Shown here one piece after another: positions 23,980-31,614 of a stretch of DNA of 64,000 bases. Position 1 is the stretch's first letter. Every line of letters starts with the position of its first letter. A program made the translations under genes and the position numbers. Below the pieces are notes generated by a model, which was not told where the DNA came from, made no database searches, and saw nothing but the letters and a program-made list of their open reading frames with translations. Where the stretch lies: contig NZ_WWCM01000001.1 of NCBI RefSeq assembly GCF_009857915.1, forward strand, positions 310,001-374,000. The letters are read 5' to 3'. The stretch comes from Duganella qianjiadongensis. Lineage in GTDB: Bacteria; Pseudomonadota; Gammaproteobacteria; Burkholderiales; Burkholderiaceae_D.

Positions 23980-24039
23980 AAAAGCCTTCTTCAGTGCATA
24001 GCGCGATCTTGAGCGCGTTATGACTGAAGAAGGCTTTTT
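23980..24039 (+). terminator. Long intrinsic terminator after tRNA-Leu copy 3
   Basis: AAAAGCCTTCTTCAGT (23980-23995) pairs perfectly with ACTGAAGAAGGCTTTT (24023-24038), a 16-bp stem with further pairing inside the loop (GCGCG/CGCGT), then T. Probably the original end of the tRNA array. Confidence 0.9.
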
Positions 24040-24085
24040 GCATTCCGGCGCCACCCTGTCGAACAGCGCCAGCCCTGCTCCGGTG

Positions 24086-24937
24086 TTAGCCCAGCGCAGC
24101 CTGCACGGCCTGCGTCAGAGTTATGGTCGGACGGCCCAGCAGGCGGCCCAGCACCCCACCCTTGTCATCCAGCGCGCCATGCGCAGCCTGCGCATCCGAA
24201 TCGGCCACCAGTTCGGCCAGCGCCGGCGGCAGGCCCACATTCAGCAACAGATCCAGATATGCCTGTTGCGGCATATTTGCATACGGAATCTGCTTGCCGC
24301 TCTGGCGGGAAACTTCGGCAGCCAGCTCGGCCAGCGAGAACGACTGGTCGCCCGCCAGCTCGTAGATGGCCTGCGGTGTGCTTTCGCTAGCGAGCACGAT
24401 GGCAGCAGCTTCGGCGTAATCGGCGCGGGCAGCGGCGGCAATCCGGCCCCCGCCTGCAGCACCGGCCAGCGCACCGTGCGCAAGCGCTGCACCCAGACTG
24501 CCCGTGTAGTTCTCCACGTACCAGCCATTGCGCAGCAGCGTGTATGGCAGGCCCGATGCCAGGATGGCCGCTTCGGTTGCGCGGTGTTCGGCCGCCAGTC
24601 CCAGCGAAGAGGTGTCGGCATGCAGCACGCTGGTATAGGCCAGCAGCCCGACTCTGCCCCGGGCTGCCGCATCGATCACATTGCGGTGCTGCGCCACGCG
24701 CTGGCCCAGATCATTCGATGAAATCAGCAATACCTTGCTGGCACCGGCCAGCGCGCGATCCAGCGAGGCAGGATCGGTGTAGTCGGCCTGACGCACCTGC
24801 ACGCCCTGCGCCGCCAGATCGGCCACCTTGCTTACATCGCGCACCGCGGCGACGATCTGTGCCGCCGGCACACGCTTGAGCAATTGCTGTATCACCAGAC
24901 GGCCCAGCTGGCCACTTGCGGCTGTAACGATAATCAT
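24086..24937 (-). CDS. NAD(P)H:quinone oxidoreductase-like NmrA-type SDR (QorB-like)
   Basis: A 283-residue atypical short-chain dehydrogenase. MIIVTAASGQLGRLVIQQLL carries the GxxGxxG nucleotide-binding motif; VAAVRDVSKVADLAAQGVQV, RQADYTDPASLDRALAG and YTLLRNGWYVENY follow the NmrA/QorB pattern (E. coli QorB has 286 residues). It likely reduces quinones with NADPH in the cytoplasm. The ATG at 24937 has AAAGGA seven to twelve bases upstream; the longer frame to 24994 is rejected. A divergent HxlR regulator and a palindromic operator over its promoter suggest redox- or quinone-responsive control. Confidence 0.88.
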   Translation of the reverse strand: MIIVTAASGQLGRLVIQQLLKRVPAAQIVAAVRDVSKVADLAAQGVQVRQADYTDPASLDRALAGASKVLLISSNDLGQRVAQHRNVIDAAARGRVGLLAYTSVLHADTSSLGLAAEHRATEAAILASGLPYTLLRNGWYVENYTGSLGAALAHGALAGAAGGGRIAAAARADYAEAAAIVLASESTPQAIYELAGDQSFSLAELAAEVSRQSGKQIPYANMPQQAYLDLLLNVGLPPALAELVADSDAQAAHGALDDKGGVLGRLLGRPTITLTQAVQAALG

Positions 24938-24989
24938 GATGTTTTTCCTTTGTATGAGTTCACGGGGAACATTCCGCGCGAATGCATCC

Positions 24990-25021
24990 ATCATAAATGC
25001 TATACTTACGAATTGTAAGTA
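24990..25021 (-). promoter_or_regulatory. QorB promoter with HxlR-type operator
   Basis: On the minus strand TTACAA (25018-25013), 17-base spacer, TATGAT (24995-24990). The 19-base dyad TACTTACGAATTGTAAGTA (25003-25021) has perfect 7-base arms and covers the -35 and spacer, so a bound repressor would block RNA polymerase. TACTTAC/GTAAGTA sites are typical of HxlR-family regulators. Confidence 0.7.
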
Positions 25022-25098
25022 CGTACATTTTGGTTAGTGCCAGTGGAGTGAATGGGCTAAGCCCGGCTCTCGCTCCTATCAACTTTATCGAGAACACC

Positions 25099-25518
25099 AT
25101 GAACAACTCCGGCAGCAGCCGCTCCCTGCGCAAAGCCATCGCCCGCCTCAACGACCAGCAACCTGCCCAGTTGCTGGCGGCCGAGTGCCCTTCCCGCGCT
25201 GTACTCGGCCATATCACCAGCCGCTGGGGCGTACTGGTGCTGGTGGTGCTGCTCGACGGCACTCACCGCTTCAGCCAGCTGCGCCGGGCCATAGGCGGTG
25301 TGAGCGAGAAAATGCTGGCCCAGACACTCGATGCGCTGGCCTACGACGGTCTGGTGCTGCGTATTGCCCAGCAAGTGGTACCGCCCCATGTAGAGTACAG
25401 TCTGACGCCACTGGGACGCGAAGCTGCCATCCGGCTGGAAGTGCTGGTAGACTGGATAGAGGATAATTTCCCTCTGATTCGTGCCGCGCAAGAGGCGGCA
25501 GAACAACAGGCAGCTTGA
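25099..25518 (+). CDS. HxlR-family transcriptional regulator
   Basis: A 139-residue winged-helix regulator. CPSRAVLGHITSRWGVLVL is the HxlR opening with the conserved Cys (redox- or electrophile-sensing in relatives), followed by GTHRFSQLRRAIGGVSEKML, LDALAYDGLVLR and PHVEYSLTPLGREA, the wing. The ATG at 25099 is used; the frame extends upstream across the operator, which cannot be coding. It is divergent from the QorB-like gene and probably represses both through the dyad at 25003-25021. Confidence 0.92.
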   Translation: MNNSGSSRSLRKAIARLNDQQPAQLLAAECPSRAVLGHITSRWGVLVLVVLLDGTHRFSQLRRAIGGVSEKMLAQTLDALAYDGLVLRIAQQVVPPHVEYSLTPLGREAAIRLEVLVDWIEDNFPLIRAAQEAAEQQAA

Positions 25519-25586
25519 CCGGCATGTCCCATCCTGTGACACTGGATAAGTCGTAAACTTCCGGTAGTTAAACTTTACTTACTATC

Positions 25587-27677
25587 ATGGCCGCGCTTCT
25601 TCCCACTAGCGAGCATCGCCGCATACTGATCGTCAGCGATCCCGTGTATGCGGTGGCGCCCCTCAACACCATGCTGGTACGGCATGGCCTGTGGGCGGAC
25701 AGCCGTGCCGCTAGCGATATCGCAGCCATACAGGGCGCAGCCGAACATACCGCCCTGCTGCTGATCGACAGCGCACTAGAGCCAGCCCTGATCCAGCCGT
25801 GGCAGCAGTCCGGCATACTGCAGGTGGTGCACTGGGATCTGCAGCTGGCGCCGGACCAGCTGGCCGAAAAAATTCTGCTGCATCTGCGCATACTCCAGGG
25901 GCCAGTTGCCCGCCCCGGTCTGCCCGACAAAAATACGCTGCAAATTAATTACCACCACATGCTGGCGCACTCGCCGGATCCCGTGCTGCTGCTGCATGCT
26001 GCCGATCTGGCCATCATCGACAGTAACCAGCACGCGCGCCGCCTGTTCGGCATGACGGAAGCGGAACTGCTGCAAACCCGTTTCTCTGCCCTCTGTCCGG
26101 CCAGCCAGCCCGATGGGATGAGCACGGAACAGCATCTGCGCAGCGGCCAGCAGCACTGCAGGCTGACCATGCTGGGCTTCCAGAACCAGCTGCTGGTCTG
26201 CGATGTCGCCATGGTGCCAGTGACGGTGGCTGGCCATGCGCTGCTGCATGTGCGCATCGCCGATATGAGTTCGGTCCGCCTGGCAGATGAACTACGCGAA
26301 GGCAAGAGTCAACTGCTGGAAATGATCGCCAGCGGCGTGCCCCTGAACACCACGCTGGACCGGCTGATGCTGCTGATCGAATCGCAAGCCCCGCCAGTGC
26401 TGTGCACCATCATGCTGGTGGGCGACGACGGCGTCACCATGCATGCCATGTCGGCACCCAGCATGCCCGCCGACTACATGGCCAGCATTGACGGACTGGC
26501 CGCCGGTCCCGCTGTAGGTTCCTGCGGCACGGCCATCTTCCGCAAGCAGAACGTGATCGTCAGCGACATCATGACCGATCCCCTGTGGGCGCCCTACAAG
26601 GAAATTCCGGCCCGCTTCGGCCTGCGCGCCTGCTGGGCCACGCCCATCATGGCCAGCCCCACCACCGTGCTAGGCAGTTTCGCCATGTATTACCGCGAAC
26701 CGCGCAGCCCTACCGAAGCCGATCAGCGCCTGATTGCTGCTGCCACCCAGATCGCCCGCATCGCCGTCAACAGCACGCGGCGCGAGGCGGAACTGCAGCG
26801 CCACCGCGAACATCTGGAAGTGCTGGTGCAGGAACGCACAGCGCAGTTACAGCAGGCCAAGGAGGAAGCCGAACACGCCAATGAAGAACTGACCGTGGCG
26901 CTGGAAAACCTCAGCATGACACAGGAAGAACTGGTGCGGCGCGACAAGCTGGCTGCGCTGGGCGCGCTGGTGGCCGGCGTAGCCCATGAACTGAACACGC
27001 CCATCGGCAACTGCCTGATCATGGCCAGCAGCATGAGCGAGCGCACGGCGCTGCTGCGTGCCGAACTGGTCAATGGCCTACGCCGTTCTACGCTCGACAC
27101 CTATCTGCAGCAGGCCAGCGATGCCGATGCCGTGGTGCTGCGCAACCTCAACCGCGCCGCCCAGCTGGTGGCCAGTTTCAAGCGGATTGCCGTCGATAGC
27201 GACAATGCCCAGCGCGAACGCTACCTGCTGGTGGATGTACTCAACCACATGCGCCCTGTGATCGAATGCAATCTCAAACAGCATGGCATCGAGCTGCAGG
27301 AAAATGTCGAGTCCGGACTGGTGCTCGATGGATATCCGGGTCCGCTGGGGCAGGCGCTGGAAAACCTGATCGACAATTGCGTCGTGCACGCCTTCAAAGG
27401 ACGCAGCCATGGCCTGATCCGCTTTGGCGCTGCACGCGGCAGCAACGACGAAGTCGTCCTCACCATCGAAGACAATGGCGTCGGCATTCCGGAGGCCAGC
27501 CTGTCGCGCATCTACGATCCCTTCTTCACCACCCAGCTAGGCGCGGGTAGCTCGGGGCTGGGTCTGTATCGCACCCACAACATCATTACCGGCCTGCTGG
27601 GTGGCCGCATCGACGTGCAGAGCAGCCCGCAAGGCACGCGCTTCACCATCTACCTGCCGCAGGTCGCGCCGAATTAG
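25587..27677 (+). CDS. Sensor histidine kinase with degenerate receiver-like, PAS and GAF domains
   Basis: A 696-residue soluble kinase. Residues 11-105 look like a receiver-type fold (RRILIVSD, ALLLIDS with Asp61) but without clear acidic pair or Lys, so probably degenerate. PAS about 120-230 (DPVLLLHAADLAIIDSNQHA), GAF about 247-395 (PVLCTIMLVGDDGVTMHAMS; GPAVGSCGTAIF), a coiled coil 397-450, then the H-box GVAHELNTPIG (His467) and HATPase with ENLIDNCVVHAF, DNGVGIPE and FFTTQLGAGSSGLGL. No membrane helix, so it senses a cytoplasmic signal. No response regulator is adjacent; a diguanylate cyclase follows 97 bases later. Confidence 0.88.
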   Translation: MAALLPTSEHRRILIVSDPVYAVAPLNTMLVRHGLWADSRAASDIAAIQGAAEHTALLLIDSALEPALIQPWQQSGILQVVHWDLQLAPDQLAEKILLHLRILQGPVARPGLPDKNTLQINYHHMLAHSPDPVLLLHAADLAIIDSNQHARRLFGMTEAELLQTRFSALCPASQPDGMSTEQHLRSGQQHCRLTMLGFQNQLLVCDVAMVPVTVAGHALLHVRIADMSSVRLADELREGKSQLLEMIASGVPLNTTLDRLMLLIESQAPPVLCTIMLVGDDGVTMHAMSAPSMPADYMASIDGLAAGPAVGSCGTAIFRKQNVIVSDIMTDPLWAPYKEIPARFGLRACWATPIMASPTTVLGSFAMYYREPRSPTEADQRLIAAATQIARIAVNSTRREAELQRHREHLEVLVQERTAQLQQAKEEAEHANEELTVALENLSMTQEELVRRDKLAALGALVAGVAHELNTPIGNCLIMASSMSERTALLRAELVNGLRRSTLDTYLQQASDADAVVLRNLNRAAQLVASFKRIAVDSDNAQRERYLLVDVLNHMRPVIECNLKQHGIELQENVESGLVLDGYPGPLGQALENLIDNCVVHAFKGRSHGLIRFGAARGSNDEVVLTIEDNGVGIPEASLSRIYDPFFTTQLGAGSSGLGLYRTHNIITGLLGGRIDVQSSPQGTRFTIYLPQVAPN

Positions 27678-27774
27678 AGGGTGCCGACTTATTCCTATCA
27701 GCAAGGAAGTTGCAGTCGTATAATTGGTCCAGGGAGTTAGTCCTTCGTGCAACTCACCCGGAGAACCAGAAGCT

Positions 27775-28929
27775 GTGTCCTTACCCGACTCGAAACCCCG
27801 TCCCGCCATGGCGGCATGGCGCTGCGAATTCCAGTCCAGCGTCGACGAACTGGCTTTTCTGCGCCACCATCTGGCCACCACCAAAGGCCAGTTGCGTGTC
27901 ACACTGGTGATCTGCTCGCTGGTCTATCTGGGCTTCAATATCACCGATTTTATCTGGCTCGGCTATTCCAGCCAGACTGCCCTGCTGGCTGGTGTCCGGC
28001 TGGCGGTGGCACTCATCGCCATGGGCGGCATCCTGATGCTGCGGCGCAGGCCCGATTCCATCGCCACCGCCCGCCTCGTCGCCAGCATGGCCGAACTGGC
28101 TGCCGGCTGCGGCTTCCTGCTGATTACCGCGCTGCGTTCACAGGAGTACGCCCTGCATGCGATCTCGATGGCCATCATCATTATCGTGTTCTACATCTAT
28201 GTTCCTAACCGGCTACTGTACTCGGCATCGCTGGCTGCGCTCAGCACGCTAGGTTTCATCCTGCTGGCCGCCGGCATGGGCAAGCTGCGCCCCGTCGAGC
28301 TAGGCACCATCGCCACCATGCTGACGCTGACCAACCTGTTCGGCTATGTCGCCGCGCAGCGCTACCAGCTACTGCTGCGGCACGAATATACGGCCCAGAC
28401 TGTCCTCAAGAACCTGTCCATCCGCGACCCGCTGACGGGCTGTTATAACCGCCGCTACCTGCACCAGCAACTGCTGGAAACAGAAATTACCCGCGCCCAG
28501 CGCTATCAGCTGAGCCTGACGGTGATCATGTGCGATCTGGACCACTTCAAACTGGTCAATGACCGCTACGGCCACCATGGCGGTGATGCAGTATTGCAAC
28601 ACTTCGCCTGCCTGATGCACGCCCTCACGCGCGACGGCGTCGATAGCGTCGTGCGCTACGGCGGCGAGGAATTTCTGCTGATCCTGCCGGAGACGGATCT
28701 GGCCGGCGGCGAACTGCTGGCGGAGCGGCTCAGGCTGGCCCTGAGTGCCCAGCCCATAGCCTACGGCGACCAGCAGATCAGCGCCACCGCCAGTTTTGGC
28801 GTTGCCAGCATCGATTTTTCGCGCCGTAGCACCAGTGCCCACATGAATATGATTACCGCGGCCGACGATATGCTGTACGCTGCCAAAAACAGCGGCCGCG
28901 ACCGTGTTTGCTGCCGCCAGCTAGGATAA
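27775..28929 (+). CDS. Membrane diguanylate cyclase (GGDEF)
   Basis: Makes cyclic di-GMP from two GTP. With the GTG at 27775 (GGAGAA nine bases upstream) it has 384 residues; TTG 27724 and ATG 27808 are alternatives. About six membrane helices fill residues 40-195 (e.g. LVICSLVYLGFNITDFIWLG, AIIIIVFYIYV), with no extracellular domain. The GGDEF domain begins at SIRDPLTGCYNRRY, has DLDHFKLVNDRYGHHGGD, and the active site RYGGEEF (GGEEF about 296-300). The inhibitory site reads RDGVD instead of RxxD at the right spacing, so product inhibition may be lost. It follows the histidine kinase gene. Confidence 0.88.
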   Translation: MSLPDSKPRPAMAAWRCEFQSSVDELAFLRHHLATTKGQLRVTLVICSLVYLGFNITDFIWLGYSSQTALLAGVRLAVALIAMGGILMLRRRPDSIATARLVASMAELAAGCGFLLITALRSQEYALHAISMAIIIIVFYIYVPNRLLYSASLAALSTLGFILLAAGMGKLRPVELGTIATMLTLTNLFGYVAAQRYQLLLRHEYTAQTVLKNLSIRDPLTGCYNRRYLHQQLLETEITRAQRYQLSLTVIMCDLDHFKLVNDRYGHHGGDAVLQHFACLMHALTRDGVDSVVRYGGEEFLLILPETDLAGGELLAERLRLALSAQPIAYGDQQISATASFGVASIDFSRRSTSAHMNMITAADDMLYAAKNSGRDRVCCRQLG

Positions 28930-28932
28930 GAC

Positions 28933-29142
28933 ATGCGCCATATCAAACCTTTGCCAGCGCTCGCGCTGGCCATGCTGCTAACGGCTGCCAGCCTGCAGGC
29001 CGGCCCTGCCCCGTGGTATCTGTGGCGCAGCAAAATCGACGGCCAGCTAGCCTGCTCGCAGACGCCGCTGGGCCCCGGCTGGGTACAGGATTCCGGCCCC
29101 TTCAAAGATAGCCATTGCGAAAAGCCACTGCTTGCTAAATAA
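28933..29142 (+). CDS. Small exported protein
   Basis: A 69-residue protein with a signal peptide (PLPALALAMLLTAASLQAGP) and a mature part of about 45 residues: WYLWRSKIDGQLACSQTPLG then GWVQDSGPFKDSHCEKP. Two Cys may form a disulfide. It starts 3 bases after the cyclase stop and so is probably cotranscribed. I do not know a function; short proteins of this WYxWRSKxxG type are seen as hypotheticals in related genomes, from memory. Confidence 0.65.
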   Translation: MRHIKPLPALALAMLLTAASLQAGPAPWYLWRSKIDGQLACSQTPLGPGWVQDSGPFKDSHCEKPLLAK

Positions 29143-29236
29143 TGATTTGCCCGTATTCGGTAGCAAACAATCCGTAGCAAAGAAACAAGCCGCAAAGAAC
29201 TCGTCACACTGCATCCCAACTACCCGAGGAGACTGT

Positions 29237-29815
29237 ATGTTCACCAACCCAGAGCAATTTGCCAACGCCACCAAAGCCTTGTTTGAATTCCAGCTGGAAA
29301 CCTTCAACACCCTCACCAGCAAAGCCGTACAGGGCGTAGAGCAGGTTGTCGCGCTCAATCTGGCCACCGCCAGAGCGCAACTGGAGGAACAGCTGGCCAC
29401 CGGCAAAGAACTCAGCCAGAGCAGCGATCCCCAAGCCGCCATGTCGCTGGCCGCTGCCAAAGTCCAGCCCGGCGTGGCCGGTGCAGCTGCCTACAACGAA
29501 CAGCTGGGCGCCATCATTGCCGAAATCCGCGAAGAATTCAGCCGCGCTGCCGACGCCCACATGACGGAAGCCAAGAGCACCCTGAGCGCGCTGATCTACG
29601 ATGTCACCAAAAACGTCCGCCCCGGTTCGGAAAATGCTGTGCAGATCGTCAAAACTGCCATCGACAACGCCTTTACCGGCTACGAACAGGTCACCAAAGC
29701 CACCAAGCAGGCCGTCGCCTCGGTTGAAGAGCAGATCGCCAAAGCCAGCGCAATGGTCGAGCAGAACACCCCGAAAACTGCCAAGCCTGCGCGCAGCCGC
29801 AAAACCGCCAAATAA
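29237..29815 (+). CDS. phaP: Phasin family protein
   Basis: Coats polyhydroxyalkanoate granules. The 192-residue protein starts FTNPEQFANATKALFEFQLE and continues NTLTSKAVQGVEQVVALNLA, the phasin_2 pattern, with a long helical body and a Lys/Ala/Pro tail (KTAKPARSRKTAK). GAGGAGAC lies five bases before the ATG at 29237; the longer frame from 29132 is not supported. A good terminator follows. Presence implies PHA storage, although the polymerase gene is not in this window. Confidence 0.93.
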   Translation: MFTNPEQFANATKALFEFQLETFNTLTSKAVQGVEQVVALNLATARAQLEEQLATGKELSQSSDPQAAMSLAAAKVQPGVAGAAAYNEQLGAIIAEIREEFSRAADAHMTEAKSTLSALIYDVTKNVRPGSENAVQIVKTAIDNAFTGYEQVTKATKQAVASVEEQIAKASAMVEQNTPKTAKPARSRKTAK

Positions 29816-29835
29816 GTCCCCACCCGGGCCGAACT

Positions 29836-29866
29836 ACGGGGCACCTGGTCGTGCCCCGTTTCTTTT
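29836..29866 (+). terminator. Intrinsic terminator after phaP
   Basis: ACGGGGCAC (29836-29844), loop CTGGTC, GTGCCCCGT (29851-29859), then TTCTTTT: a 9-bp perfect stem with T-run. Confidence 0.92.
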
Positions 29867-29909
29867 ATAGCATTTTGCACGCTTGCCCGGTCGGTACCTG
29901 CCTGCCGGT

Positions 29910-29952
29910 TTGCCGCCTGCGGCCGAACGCGCTACACTGTATATAAAAACAG
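29910..29952 (+). promoter_or_regulatory. Promoter with perfect LexA (SOS) box
   Basis: TTGCCG (29910-29915), 17-base spacer, TACACT (29933-29938). The box CTGTATATAAAAACAG (29937-29952) fits the CTGT-N8-ACAG LexA consensus exactly, with an AT-only centre as in strong E. coli boxes, and overlaps the -10 and start site. LexA binding there would repress the nuclease/helicase operon until DNA damage. Confidence 0.85.
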
Positions 29953-29973
29953 TTATCGCTTTTGCCATCTGTC

Positions 29974-31614
29974 ATGAACCGCGTGCTCGACAATCCCCTG
30001 TATTACCTCGACAACTTCGAACTGGTGCTGCGCTGGATAGGCGAGCGCTACGACGATCTGCTGGCGCCCGACGAGCGCGCCTTTCTGGCTGACTATCAGC
30101 GCCTGCCCCAGCCCGCGCGCGCCCTGCTGGTACGCATGGTAATGCGCAAAGGCACGCTGTTCCGCGCAAGCAAACTGGTTTATGCAGAAATCGGCAACAC
30201 CCACGAAGCGGCCCTGCCGCTGGCTCGGCTGGGCTTCATCGCTGCCGATCCGCAACTCACGCTGGAAGAACTGTTCGAGCTATTGCAGAAGCCTGAAATC
30301 AGCCAGGTCTTCCAGCTCTCGCCAGCACTGCGCCAGCTGCGCAAGGCCGACCAGCTAGCCGCACTGCAGCAGCAATACGACAGCGCTCACCCTTATTCCA
30401 GCTGGTGCGCCGGCAGCAGCGACCATTGCTACCGCAACCTGATCCGGCCGCTGTGCGACCGTTTGCGCCTTATCTTCTTCGGCAATTTCTATCAGGACTG
30501 GACCGAGTTCGTACTATCCGATCTGGGCATCTACCAGTATGAAAAAGTGGATTTCTCACCGGCCGCCCGGGGCTTCCGCAACCGCCGCGATATCGACGAT
30601 TTTCTTGCCCTGCACTGCTGCTACGAACGCTTTAACGATGGCGAGGACTACACCAGCGTCATCGCCGATCTGCCGCCCTGCGCCGAAGACAATGAATGGC
30701 TGCGCAGCCGCCACCACAAATTCCTATTCCAGATTGCCCAGCACCTGGAAAAGCAGCAGGACTGGTCTGCCGCCTACCAGCTGTACGCAGGCAGCCAGTA
30801 TCCGGGGGCGCGGGCGCGGGCCATCCGCGTGCTGGAAAAAGATGGCCGCAGCGAGCCGGCCTATGCCCTACTGCAACAGGCCCTGCAGGCGCCGGAAAGC
30901 GCCGCCGAACGGCAGCAGCTGCTGCGCATGGCGCCACGGCTGGCGCGCGCCATGGGGCAGCCCAAGCCGGCGCCTGTGGTGCAGGCCCAGCCCCGGCGCA
31001 TCGACCTGCAGCTGCCGCCACCCGCCGAAGCAAGCTATGTCGAACTGGTGGTGCGCGACCATCTGCAGGAAGAACAGGCGCCGGTGTTCTACGTCGAGAA
31101 TGCACTGATCAACTCGCTGTTCGGCCTGCTCTGCTGGGACGCCATCTTCAGCCCCATACCGGGCGCATTTTTTCATCCCTACCACCGCGGCCCGGCCGAC
31201 CTGCACAGCGCCGATTTCCAGCGCCGCCGCAGCAGCCAGTTCGCCGCCGCGCTGGGCCAGCTGGAAGATGGCAGCTACCGCGCTACCATCCTTGCCAATT
31301 ACACCGCCAAGGCAGGCATCCAGTCGCCTTTCGTCTACTGGGAAACGCTAGCGCCAGACCTGCTGCAACTGGCACTCGATTGCATCCCGCCGCTGCACCT
31401 GCGCCGCTCCTTCGAGCGCATCCTCGACGACATTAAGGCCAACCGCAGCGGCTTCCCCGATCTGATCCAGTTCTGGCCGGAGCAGCAGCGCTACACCATG
31501 ATAGAGGTGAAAGGCCCCGGCGACCGGCTGCAGGATAACCAGCTGCGCTGGATCGAATACTGCGCCGAACATGCCATGCCCATCGCCGTGTGCTACCTGC
31601 AATGGGCGCAATGA
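29974..31614 (+). CDS. VRR-NUC domain nuclease (FAN1-like), SOS-regulated
   Basis: A 546-residue protein. The C-terminal domain (about 430-546) is VRR-NUC: a PD-(D/E)XK nuclease with FPDLIQFWPEQQRYTMIEVK, giving the catalytic Asp and ExK pair, then DNQLRWIEYCAEHAMPI. The N-terminal part starts with LDNPLYYLDNFELVLRWIGE and KGTLFRASKLVYAEIG, as in the SAP/TPR-like region of bacterial FAN1 homologues, which cleave branched and crosslinked DNA. Start ATG 29974 is chosen over TTG 29962. A LexA box lies 22 bases upstream and the helicase start overlaps its stop (ATGA), so the two act together in DNA repair. Confidence 0.9.
   Translation: MNRVLDNPLYYLDNFELVLRWIGERYDDLLAPDERAFLADYQRLPQPARALLVRMVMRKGTLFRASKLVYAEIGNTHEAALPLARLGFIAADPQLTLEELFELLQKPEISQVFQLSPALRQLRKADQLAALQQQYDSAHPYSSWCAGSSDHCYRNLIRPLCDRLRLIFFGNFYQDWTEFVLSDLGIYQYEKVDFSPAARGFRNRRDIDDFLALHCCYERFNDGEDYTSVIADLPPCAEDNEWLRSRHHKFLFQIAQHLEKQQDWSAAYQLYAGSQYPGARARAIRVLEKDGRSEPAYALLQQALQAPESAAERQQLLRMAPRLARAMGQPKPAPVVQAQPRRIDLQLPPPAEASYVELVVRDHLQEEQAPVFYVENALINSLFGLLCWDAIFSPIPGAFFHPYHRGPADLHSADFQRRRSSQFAAALGQLEDGSYRATILANYTAKAGIQSPFVYWETLAPDLLQLALDCIPPLHLRRSFERILDDIKANRSGFPDLIQFWPEQQRYTMIEVKGPGDRLQDNQLRWIEYCAEHAMPIAVCYLQWAQ

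Larger units (their letters stand above)
23769..23989 (+). repeat. tRNA-Leu tandem unit B
   Basis: Second unit of the 310-base tandem, again starting with TGAAATAATTTCA (23769-23781) and running through the tRNA into the terminator arm AAAAGCCTTC. Confidence 0.85.
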
